Part shown: in pieces, positions 18,268-25,825 of the stretch
Numbering within the stretch: position 1 is the stretch's first letter
How the letters are laid out: every line of letters begins with the position of its first letter
NCBI GenBank assembly: GCA_019856515.1
Contig: CP082230.1
Span: 3,658,001 to 3,722,000, forward strand
Length of the DNA: 64,000 nucleotides
Direction: 5' to 3'
Origin: Prolixibacteraceae bacterium
GTDB lineage: Bacteria > Bacteroidota > Bacteroidia > Bacteroidales > Prolixibacteraceae
The notes under the pieces: generated by a model
Database searches by the model: none
Seen by the model: the letters and a program-made list of their open reading frames with translations, nothing else
What the model was told of the DNA's origin: nothing
Made by a program: the position numbers and the translations under genes

Positions 18268-20097
18268 ATGTATTGGCGAGAGAGTATTAAGAAATCGTAC
18301 CTATTTCTGATTATAAACATAATCATTTGTGCGTTTATCTCAATGAGATATTTAACGCATATAGACTATATCACCGCAATGTCGGGAACGTTTATTGGAT
18401 TCGCATCCATTGGACACTACTTTAGCATGGTCCTGTTACTATTTATTGGACTGTTCCTGCCGTTAAGTTTGCTCTATAGATTCCCGAAAATACTGAACAC
18501 CTTGACGGTGATGATTGGAGCCACAATGATTACTATTCTAACGATCGACACTTTTGTCTTTCAGTTATATCGTTTTCATATTAATGGTTTCGTATTGGGA
18601 TTGCTTTTCGGTGAAGGGGCAGGAGAGATATTTCATATCGGATTAGGGACATACATCACAGGTATATGCTCTATTGGTGGAATTATACTGCTGGAAGTGG
18701 GCGCACTATTGCTAGCAAATAAACTAACGAAATTGTTTACTAGAAGGACAGTGAGACGTATCACATGTACAGGGATCGTTCTCCTTCTGGGGGTAAATAT
18801 AATGTATGCATATGCGGATGCAATGCTCTATAGACCCATAATGAAGGCGAAGCGTGTCTTCCCTCTTTTCTACCCATTGACGGCCAAGTCCTTTCTCTAT
18901 TCACACTTTATCGACGAGTCGAAAGTGGCAGATGAACCTGAGATCCGCCTGTCTAGTAACAAGAGTCTCGACTACCCTAAAGCGCCAATTAAAACTTCAG
19001 CATGTAAGAAAAATATCGTGGTGTTGATGATCGACTCATGGCACTTTGAGTGTATGACAAAGGAGATCACTCCAAACATATACAACTTCTCGAAAGAGAA
19101 CATGGTCTTCACCCGACACAACAGTGGTAGTAATGCTACTCGTGGTAGTGTCTTTAGTTTATTCTATAGTATCCCTCCATTCTATTGGGATGATATGAAG
19201 TCGAGTAGAACATCTCCTGTATTCTTTGATGTCTTGAAAGAGTATAACTACCAAATTCAAACATTTCCGAGTGCAACCTTAAGAAATCCAGCTTTCTATC
19301 GTACTGTTTTTCAATCTATCGATGGGCTTAACTTGGAAACCGAAGGGAAGAACTCAAATATCAGAGACGAAAATATTACGAAAAACTTTACACGCTTTCT
19401 TAAAACAGAGAGAGATACCGCAAGACCGTTCTTTAGCTTTATCTTCTACGATTCAGCTCACGCGATTGCACACCCAAAAGATTATAAAGGCCCTTTCCAA
19501 CCTGAATGGGACTATCCAAAATATGAGAAACTTTCAGACCCATCGGTGAAAGAGGAGTATTACAACTTGTACAAAAATAGTGTACACTATATCGATCACC
19601 TAACAAAGGACATATTCCAAACATTGAAGGAGAAAGACCTACTGAAGAACACTATTGTGATTGTAACAGGTGACCATGGACAAGAGTTTAACGATAACCA
19701 TAAGAACTATTGGGGACACGGTGGTAACTTTACCAAATATCAAACCCAAATTCCGATGATCGTACATAACCCAGGGGACACTGCTAAGGTTTACAACCAC
19801 CTTACCACCCACTATGATATCGTACCTACCCTATTGCAAAATGAATTCAACTGTACTACCGATATCAAAGCCTACTCTGTAGGTGCCAATATGTTCTCCA
19901 CCCAAAAAAGAGAGCCTATTGTAATGGGAACAAAACTTAATTTTGCATTCGTTGATACCGATCGTATTACCTGTATCGACTACGATGGAACTTACGACAT
20001 TACCGATTTAAATCTAAATCCAATGGACACTGTTTCTATCGATGCCAAACTGCTGAACGAAACCATGACGACCATCAATCGCTACTATCAACAGTAG
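18268..20097 (+). CDS. YejM/PbgA-like membrane protein with sulfatase-fold periplasmic domain
   Basis: A 609-residue protein with about five membrane helices in the first ~195 residues (DUF3413-like) and a large extracytoplasmic alkaline-phosphatase/sulfatase-fold domain. Core elements are VVLMIDSWHFECM (metal-site Asp region), SNATRGSVFSLFYSIPP at the position of the catalytic Thr/Ser, VTGDHGQEFND (metal ligands Asp-His) and YWGHGGN. This layout matches YejM/LapC, which in Enterobacteria controls LpxC stability and lipopolysaccharide level; lipoteichoic acid synthase-like proteins share the fold. Enzymatic activity cannot be decided from sequence. It is transcribed alone and ends at a strong hairpin terminator. 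Confidence 0.82.
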   Translation: MYWRESIKKSYLFLIINIIICAFISMRYLTHIDYITAMSGTFIGFASIGHYFSMVLLLFIGLFLPLSLLYRFPKILNTLTVMIGATMITILTIDTFVFQLYRFHINGFVLGLLFGEGAGEIFHIGLGTYITGICSIGGIILLEVGALLLANKLTKLFTRRTVRRITCTGIVLLLGVNIMYAYADAMLYRPIMKAKRVFPLFYPLTAKSFLYSHFIDESKVADEPEIRLSSNKSLDYPKAPIKTSACKKNIVVLMIDSWHFECMTKEITPNIYNFSKENMVFTRHNSGSNATRGSVFSLFYSIPPFYWDDMKSSRTSPVFFDVLKEYNYQIQTFPSATLRNPAFYRTVFQSIDGLNLETEGKNSNIRDENITKNFTRFLKTERDTARPFFSFIFYDSAHAIAHPKDYKGPFQPEWDYPKYEKLSDPSVKEEYYNLYKNSVHYIDHLTKDIFQTLKEKDLLKNTIVIVTGDHGQEFNDNHKNYWGHGGNFTKYQTQIPMIVHNPGDTAKVYNHLTTHYDIVPTLLQNEFNCTTDIKAYSVGANMFSTQKREPIVMGTKLNFAFVDTDRITCIDYDGTYDITDLNLNPMDTVSIDAKLLNETMTTINRYYQQ

Positions 20098-20125
20098 AAG
20101 ATTCGTTTTTTTATAATTCCAATAT

Positions 20126-20165
20126 GGGATGGTCATGCCACTTTCGGCATCACCATCCCTTTTTT
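20126..20165 (+). terminator. Rho-independent terminator after the YejM-like gene
   Basis: Stem GGGATGGT-C-ATGCC pairs with GGCAT-C-ACCATCCC (one C/C mismatch, 6-nt loop), followed by six T residues, 28 bp after the stop codon. Confidence 0.88.
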
Positions 20166-20240
20166 AATTCTTGTAGCCAATACCACCTCCACTCTAAACC
20201 ACCATATCTCATTCCCCCCTCCACACGATGTCTAATAGAT

Positions 20241-20438
20241 ACCTCTAAATTTCCTATACATAGCCCAAGGTTTACCTTTATATCCCGTATCTGTGACCTG
20301 CTGTTCACCTCTAAATTTCCTATATATAGTCCAATATTCCCCTCTACATTCCGTACACATAGCCCAAGGTTCATTTTGAGATCACGTATATATAATAGAA
20401 TATGTATTTCTAAATTTAGTATAGCTGCTCTCATGATT
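20241..20438. repeat. 33-bp tandem repeat array, six units
   Basis: Six head-to-tail units of exactly 33 bp starting at 20241, 20274, 20307, 20340, 20373 and 20406. The best units read ACCTCTAAATTTCCTATACA then TAGCCCAAGGTT; units 1, 3 and 4 are most alike and units 2, 5 and 6 have diverged. Because 33 is a multiple of three, every frame repeats every 11 residues. On the minus strand an open frame (20150-20434, 94 codons) gives repeats of the type GNLEVNIGLYI, with conservative L/I/V, N/D and E/K exchanges. Whether it is translated is unknown. Confidence 0.85.
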
Positions 20439-20582
20439 ATTTCGAAAATATTATTATAAAATACAAATTATACTAGATGTCTCGTTTTTATAAACTGTCT
20501 CATTCTCTAGATTCTAAAATGATTCCCATATACCCCTTCAACCCTCTTCCTCCTAACCAACCTCGCACGAACCTCGCACATC

Positions 20583-20787
20583 TCCCTGACTTAATCCGTC
20601 CCTAATCCGTCTCTAGTCCGTCCTTAATCCGTCCTTTGTCCATGGTTCAGCCATGGTTCGTCCATGGTTTGTCCATCGATTTCGGGGTTTTCGATGGCTG
20701 AACCATGGATCAATGATGGACAAACCATGGACAAAGGACGGATTAAGGATATATTAACGACGGATTAGGGACGGATTAGGTCAGGGT
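20583..20787. repeat. 205-bp palindrome built from 11-bp units
   Basis: Left arm 20583-20679 and right arm 20691-20787 are inverted copies of equal length around an 11-bp centre. The innermost stem is CCATCGA/TCGATGG. Each arm consists of eight 11-bp units: on the left, four like TAATCCGTCCT then four like TTGTCCATGGT, from 20592 to 20679 without a gap. The right arm, read on the other strand, follows the same order with several differences. It would fold into a very long hairpin in single-stranded DNA or RNA. Confidence 0.9.
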
Positions 20788-21106
20788 TTGGTACCTAGGA
20801 ATCCACTTCTATCCCATAAGTATACCGTTTATGCAGATATTAGAACCTAAAAGAGGATGAAAGAGAGAGTCAATCGTATTCTAACACGACCTATAACAAA
20901 GCTCTAACCTGGATTAAATTATCGTACGTCTATCACTATACTTCGATAGAGTGATTCGTTTGAACGAAAACCTTGTCATCGTACCCCATTATTGTCACAT
21001 GCACTCAAAGTGCTATATTTTCTTGCTCACTAAGAAGGGCTGGTTAATAGATGAAAAAATACAGTAAGGCTGTAAGTCGGACATCATTATATCTCACTCT
21101 TTTGAT

Positions 21107-21187
21107 GTTGGTTTTGGGAAGTTTTTGCCAATTTATTGGCGCGCCTTGCGTTCCCAGTGGTTGTAATTATCGTGATTCCACATATGG
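21107..21187 (+). repeat. Duplicated intergenic segment, copy A
   Basis: An ~80-bp segment starting GTTGGTTTTGGGAAG and ending CCACATATGG. It matches 21362-21405 plus 21539-21576 with few differences; the second copy is split by an extra ~133 bp. A 76-codon frame across it (21051-21281) is judged spurious. Confidence 0.75.
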
Positions 21188-21361
21188 AATTCCCAAGGAG
21201 TGGACTTACAACCTTTCCATGTTGGGGATATCTACTCCTAGTGCTATGAGATGTAGGGCCTTCGGTGCATGGTTGTTGTAAATTCAATGGCTGGTTGGGG
21301 TTTCCCTCACGTGCCAATGAATTGCCACAAACTAGGTCTTATTGGATGTGGGGTGGTTGAC

Positions 21362-21576
21362 GTTGGTTTTGGGAAGTTTGTGCCAATTTATTGGCACGTC
21401 TTGCGCATCAACTGCTGGGAACGCTGAGCTTCAGCTCGGCTATGTTGGAGTTTACTAGAGGTGAATATCAGGCGATAGATGTTGTTCTATGTATGCTGAC
21501 ACTACATTCGGCTTCATGATGCCGAGCTGGAGCTCAGCGTTCCCAGTGGTTGTAATTATCGTGATCCCACATATGG
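21362..21576 (+). repeat. Duplicated intergenic segment, copy B, split by an insertion
   Basis: 21362-21405 and 21539-21576 correspond to the two halves of copy A (44 and 38 bp in both). Between them are about 133 extra bases carrying the hairpin element. GCG occurs at both junctions and could be a 3-bp target duplication. Confidence 0.7.
21415..21546. repeat. 132-bp MITE-like element with 26-bp terminal inverted repeats
   Basis: Left end 21415-21440 (CTGGGAACGCTGAGCTTCAG...) and right end 21521-21546 are inverted copies with a single mismatch in 26 bp, separated by 80 bp. No coding capacity. GCTGAGCT/AGCTCAGC-type ends of this kind occur as dispersed palindromic elements in many bacteria; the family is not identified here. 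Confidence 0.8.
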
Positions 21577-21588
21577 CAATTCTAGAAA

Positions 21589-21629
21589 TGTTTGGTTTTC
21601 GGGTTTGGCAAACGAAGTCTCTATAATGG
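21589..21629 (+). repeat. 41-bp direct repeat, left copy
   Basis: Starts TGTTTGGTTTTCG and ends CTCTATAATGG, with the inner palindrome GTTTGGCAAAC. It matches 28243-28283 at 40 of 41 positions in the same orientation. This copy lies 15 bp beyond the stop of the LytTR regulator gene. Confidence 0.85.
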
Positions 21630-21643
21630 CTTTAATAGGTATT

Positions 21644-22351
21644 CTATAGTTGTCTGTTTTCGAGTATGGTCTTAAGTGTTTTTCTGTAACTTGAACCCAC
21701 AGGTATTGCGTGATTATCAATGATAACAGCCCTTCCATTATATTGTGTTATTCTGTCAATAGAGACTATATAGGATTTGTGAATTCTAATAAAGTTGTAG
21801 GGAGCTAATATCTCTTCTAGTGCTTTTAGCGTTTTTAGAGCAAGGTAAAAGTTGTTGCCACATTGGATTTTAGCGTAATCTTTCATCCCTTCGACATAGT
21901 CTATATCTGGCACTTCAACTTTGATATATTCATCTCCTTCTTTGATGAAAAATGATGGTGGTACAGTATATTGATTCTCTTCTTCGTTAGATTGCATTCG
22001 TTTAGTAAAGCGATCGATCGTTTTACTAAATCGGTTAAATGGAACAGGTTTAAGCAGGTAGTCTAGGACTTCTAAGTCAAAACTTTCTATCGCATAGTTC
22101 GAATAGGAGGTGACCATCACGAATTGGGTATGGGTGTTTAAGCTACTTATTAGTTCGGTGCCAAGAAGGTGTGGCATTTCGATATCAACAAAGGCTAAGT
22201 CTACATGTTGTGTGTTTAAGTAGGAAAATGCTTCTACAGGATTTTTGAAGCTTTGTAGTAGTTCTATTTGTGGATGACGATCGATATAGTTTTTAATGAC
22301 ATCAATAGCCAACTGTTCATCGTCTACAATTATAGCGGTATATTTTTTCAT
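21644..22351 (-). CDS. LytTR-family response regulator
   Basis: A 235-residue two-component regulator: a receiver domain (about 1-120) with the acidic pair in IVDDEQLAI and the phosphorylatable Asp in LAFVDIEMPH (about residue 57), then a LytTR DNA-binding domain (about 135-235) with GDEYIKVEVPDIDYVEGM and the recognition-region sequence FIRIHKSYIVSIDRI. LytTR proteins bind short direct repeats in promoters. It overlaps the kinase gene by 4 bp, so the two form a coupled pair. Its nearest target candidates are the divergent S41 peptidase and barrel genes (inference from context). Confidence 0.95.
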   Translation of the reverse strand: MKKYTAIIVDDEQLAIDVIKNYIDRHPQIELLQSFKNPVEAFSYLNTQHVDLAFVDIEMPHLLGTELISSLNTHTQFVMVTSYSNYAIESFDLEVLDYLLKPVPFNRFSKTIDRFTKRMQSNEEENQYTVPPSFFIKEGDEYIKVEVPDIDYVEGMKDYAKIQCGNNFYLALKTLKALEEILAPYNFIRIHKSYIVSIDRITQYNGRAVIIDNHAIPVGSSYRKTLKTILENRQL

Positions 22352-23409
22352 GTCGTGATTGTTATTTGAAGTGTCGCAAGGTACGAGGTTTCTTTATTAA
22401 GAAGCGTGAGGTCGTATTTGTTTGGGTAGCTTAGGTCTAATCTTTCATTCAAATTTTTTATTCCTTTGCCTTCTCGTTCCTCTATTTTATTTCTGTTTCT
22501 TATAATACTATTCTCTATTGTGAAGGTGAAGATATCACCTTTTATTGAAATAGACATATGAACGTATGAATCCATATTGTTATTATAGAAACCATGTTTG
22601 AATGCGTTCTCTACTAGTGGGATTAGAAGTAATGGTTCGATAAATTTATTATTTAAATCTCCTTCTTCAGTTATCTTTATGTTGGCTTCTTCTCCAAAAC
22701 GTATCTTCTCAATGGAGATGTAGTCTTTAAGGAACTTGACCTCCCTACTGATAGGTATTCTTCGGACAGTTATCTCATCGGTAAGATATCTCATCATTGC
22801 TGATAGCTTGAGTATGGCTTCAGGTGTTTCAGTGTGTGAATTTAACGCCATACTGTATATCGAATTGAGAGCATTGAACATGAAATGAGGGTGAAACTGT
22901 TGACGTAAGAGCTGATTTGTTGCTTCTTCTAGAGCCTCTTTCATCTTATAGTATCGACCTTTGAATAGTATGTTGATGTTGTCAATTAAGATAAAAGACG
23001 AGAAGAGAAGGGTCCCAAAGCCTATATATTGCATGAAGTCTTCAATTATATCTGAATAACTTGGATTGTAATAACTAGTAGTATTATAATAATGATGATG
23101 GTTCTTAAAATATGCTAGGGTTATAAGTACTCCGACCATCGTAATTATGGATATGGAAAGAGAGGTATTCCTTTTTTGCTGTGTTACGCTATTTTTAATG
23201 ATATAGAGTATATATACAAAGCAACTGATTAGACTATATTCAAATACATCTCGGAAGAAGAATCTCGGTAATTCGATAGGCCATGGTGAGCCATATGATG
23301 GTATAAAAATGAATAAAAAGCCTAGGATGTATAGGGTGTGAAAAATATAACGAATAGGTTTATTGTATTGACCATCTTTAAATGAGGTAATCAGTTTTTG
23401 AGAATTCAT
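22348..23409 (-). CDS. LytS/YehU-type sensor histidine kinase
   Basis: A 353-residue membrane kinase. The first ~165 residues contain four hydrophobic segments and no large sensor domain. The His_kinase region has the phospho-acceptor motif QQFHPHFMFNALNSIYSM, and the ATPase domain has the N-box LLLIPLVENAFKHGF and a G-box around GKGIKNLNERL. It lies directly upstream of its cognate LytTR regulator on the minus strand and divergent from the S41 peptidase gene (213-bp gap). Confidence 0.95.
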   Translation of the reverse strand: MNSQKLITSFKDGQYNKPIRYIFHTLYILGFLFIFIPSYGSPWPIELPRFFFRDVFEYSLISCFVYILYIIKNSVTQQKRNTSLSISIITMVGVLITLAYFKNHHHYYNTTSYYNPSYSDIIEDFMQYIGFGTLLFSSFILIDNINILFKGRYYKMKEALEEATNQLLRQQFHPHFMFNALNSIYSMALNSHTETPEAILKLSAMMRYLTDEITVRRIPISREVKFLKDYISIEKIRFGEEANIKITEEGDLNNKFIEPLLLIPLVENAFKHGFYNNNMDSYVHMSISIKGDIFTFTIENSIIRNRNKIEEREGKGIKNLNERLDLSYPNKYDLTLLNKETSYLATLQITITT

Positions 23410-23622
23410 GTTATTATGTTTTTGAGTTTATTGAGGTAAAATTAATTAAACCGATTCATTTCAAGTCGACCGACATGATGTGGTTATCGGTCAAATACTC
23501 CCTCTTGTCTATTTTCTTTTTTTAAGATCTCATTCCCCAATATATTCGTTTCGAAAATAGGAATTTTTAACTGCATATGATTCTAGATTATACTAGGTCA
23601 TTATAGCTAATGATATGAAAAT
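23410..23622. promoter_or_regulatory. Divergent promoter region between kinase and peptidase genes
   Basis: 213 bp separating two divergent start codons, so it must contain promoters for both directions. A partial inverted repeat GACCG...CGGTC spans about 23468-23492 and could be an operator. No certain -7/-33 boxes were identified. Confidence 0.45.
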
Positions 23623-25470
23623 ATGAGAAAATTTATTATTGCTTTTATTGTACTACTGACAGGAGTACAGGCTTTTGCCTCTGGTCAGGAAAAAGATAAA
23701 CGTACACCATTCTCAAAGATCGAATTTCGTGAAGGTCTTCCATATACGATGTATAACAAAGAGTGGGTGAAGTTGGTTTCAATTGAAGGAGTATCTATCG
23801 ATGTATATTTGGATCGAGCAAAAGAGAAAGAACCGAGGATCTGGAAATATGTTTTTACTCGTTATCTACATTATTTGATGGATGATATGAATATGAAACG
23901 AGGTAAAACAGTATCTGTTGAGTTTTATTTAAACGATAAAGTTGTGACAAAGGACTTTGAGTTGAAAAAAGAGAATAGAGACTTAGCCTCCTTATATCTA
24001 GAGGAAGAACTTTCGAAGAGTAGGATAGAACGCAATCATACACATGCTATTCCTGATGAGTTGAAATATATTGTGAAACGAATAGATGGTTATGAACCAG
24101 TGAAGAGTGATTGGCTGACTAAGCAAGAGGTGATAGAAGATTTAGAGCATTTAGAGTGGGAGATTGTGAATCATTACTCATATGCAGATAGGGTTGGGTT
24201 TGATTATAAGTCGGGAATTGATGTTATAATTCAAGATCTAAGAAAAGGTATTACTAAACGAGACTTTGCACTTCAACTGAAGATACTGATGGCTAATTTT
24301 GGTGATGGTCATAGTAGGGTTAGTATGGGAAGATATGTGTTGACACGAGAGGACCGTAAGATGAGGTTGCCTCTTCAAATAATTCAACATGATGGGGTGT
24401 TTTATGGTAAAGATCTGAAGAGTGATAATTTCTATAATGAATCATATCCTCAGATTATTGCACTAAATAATATTCCTGTTTCGGAGCTGTTTTTGTTGGC
24501 AAAGCAGATGGTGCCCAAGACAACATCTAAGTTTGTAGATAGAGGGGCAGAGCAGTATTTGTCATATACGAAGTTTATGCTTCAACTGGCTGGCGCGGAT
24601 GTTGCACAGTCAGTGGATGTGACTTTGGGCAATGGTCACGAAAGAGTTATAAAAAAGGTTAAGCTATCAGATTATAAAGGTACAATAAGTCGTCATCGTT
24701 TCTATTTTAAGGAGAAGAGGCTAGAAGGAAATATAGGATACTTGGCAATGAATATATATATGGATCGCAAAGATAGATTTATCGACTCTCTACATGTGTC
24801 AATGCAGAGACTTAAAGATACAGATGGTTTGATTATTGACATTAGAGGAAATGGAGGTGGTAGTAGAGCACCATTATTGGCATTATTACCTTATCTTATA
24901 CAAGAACCTACTGTGACAAATGTTGCAAGATATCGTATTAATGAAGAGGAAGATATTCACCCTAAAAATGGATATTTTGATGCTCGATATGCCTATCCTA
25001 TCGATTCAGATAAATTGAGTTCTGATGAAAAGAGAGCAATTAAAAGGTTTAATAGAACGTTTAAACCCTCTTCGGTCGTGAGTAATAAGAAATTTACGGA
25101 CTATCATTATATGGTGATAAGTCCAGCAGCTAAACAGGATAATGCATTTTATTATAAGAATAAAGTGATTGTGTTGATTGATGAAGCGTGTTTTAGCGCC
25201 TCAGATATTTTTGCAGCAGGGATTAAGCAGGGGGATAACGTCTCTCTTTTAGGTAATACAACTGGTGGAGGAAGTGGTTTCTCTATGAGTCGACCTTTGT
25301 CCAATTCAGGTATTAAGGTAAAAATGTCTACGATGTACTCTTATCAGCCTAATGGTCAGCTGTATGACGGACATGGAGTTGTTCCAGATATTAAAAATGA
25401 TTATACCCTTAAAGATCGTCTTGGGATTACAGATAGTCAACTTGAGAAGGCATTGCAGCAACTACGATAG
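23623..25470 (+). CDS. S41-family (tail-specific-protease-like) peptidase, secreted
   Basis: A 615-residue protein with a signal peptide (about 1-20, ending near QAFASGQ) and a C-terminal S41 serine-protease domain. Domain features are GDGHSRVSMG near residue 225, DGLIIDIRGNGGGS, and the catalytic serine in DEACFSASDIFAAGI (about residue 526), followed by GNTTGGGSGF and the family end motif DGHGVVPDI. No obvious PDZ domain is seen. It should act in the periplasm or at the outer membrane on unknown peptide substrates. It diverges from the two-component genes and precedes an outer-membrane barrel gene. Confidence 0.9.
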   Translation: MRKFIIAFIVLLTGVQAFASGQEKDKRTPFSKIEFREGLPYTMYNKEWVKLVSIEGVSIDVYLDRAKEKEPRIWKYVFTRYLHYLMDDMNMKRGKTVSVEFYLNDKVVTKDFELKKENRDLASLYLEEELSKSRIERNHTHAIPDELKYIVKRIDGYEPVKSDWLTKQEVIEDLEHLEWEIVNHYSYADRVGFDYKSGIDVIIQDLRKGITKRDFALQLKILMANFGDGHSRVSMGRYVLTREDRKMRLPLQIIQHDGVFYGKDLKSDNFYNESYPQIIALNNIPVSELFLLAKQMVPKTTSKFVDRGAEQYLSYTKFMLQLAGADVAQSVDVTLGNGHERVIKKVKLSDYKGTISRHRFYFKEKRLEGNIGYLAMNIYMDRKDRFIDSLHVSMQRLKDTDGLIIDIRGNGGGSRAPLLALLPYLIQEPTVTNVARYRINEEEDIHPKNGYFDARYAYPIDSDKLSSDEKRAIKRFNRTFKPSSVVSNKKFTDYHYMVISPAAKQDNAFYYKNKVIVLIDEACFSASDIFAAGIKQGDNVSLLGNTTGGGSGFSMSRPLSNSGIKVKMSTMYSYQPNGQLYDGHGVVPDIKNDYTLKDRLGITDSQLEKALQQLR

Positions 25471-25825
25471 TATGTAATACCAGTCACCAAGAGGGAAATG
25501 TATGATGATCTTTTATATTTAAAGTTTCCCTCTTGTGGAATATATTATTTCTCCTTTGGTCTTGTTCTCTAGTTTAAGTGTCTTAGTTATAAACTAGTTA
25601 AATAATGGCAATGTGATCTAGAGTTAGTGCCTATTTAAAGTTATATTTTGATAATAATTCGAGTCGTTTATCTTTCTACACTAGGATAGTGTTTTGATAG
25701 ATATGTTATTTGTAATTATTAAATGGAACCTAACTCATTTTTCTTCGTCATATAGTTACTATACTGGATATGGATTTATAGTATCTGGATATCTTTTTAG
25801 ATTATAAACTTAGAATTCCTTTAAA
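25471..25825. other. Intergenic stretch between peptidase and barrel genes
   Basis: 355 AT-rich bases holding the hairpin at 25486-25538 and, by position, the promoter and leader of the barrel gene. No small gene was seen. Confidence 0.6.
25486..25538. terminator. Hairpin terminator after the S41 peptidase gene
   Basis: CAAGAGGGAAA pairs with TTTCCCTCTTG across a 26-nt loop, 16 bp after the stop codon. No strong T-run follows, so it may also act as an RNA-stabilising hairpin. Confidence 0.55.

Larger units (their letters stand above)
20098..21643. other. 1.5-kb gene-free, repeat-rich region
   Basis: No convincing gene. In order it holds a terminator, a 33-bp tandem array (20241-20438), a 205-bp palindrome (20583-20787), 300 bp of plain sequence, a duplicated ~80-bp segment (21107-21187 and 21362-21576), a 132-bp hairpin element inside the second copy, and a 41-bp direct repeat (21589-21629). 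Short open frames here mostly run through repeats. Confidence 0.75.

Noticed and set aside
20241..20438. Tandem array considered as a CRISPR
   Set aside because: The 33-bp units abut one another without unique spacers and no cas genes are nearby.
20124..20459. 111-codon plus-strand frame with Ser/Ile-rich repeats
   Set aside because: It begins inside the terminator and is open only because the 33-bp array repeats in frame; its repeat changes are not conservative.
21051..21281. 76-codon plus-strand frame with a possible signal peptide
   Set aside because: It runs through the duplicated segment (copy A), and the second copy does not keep the frame; no domain and no ribosome-binding site.
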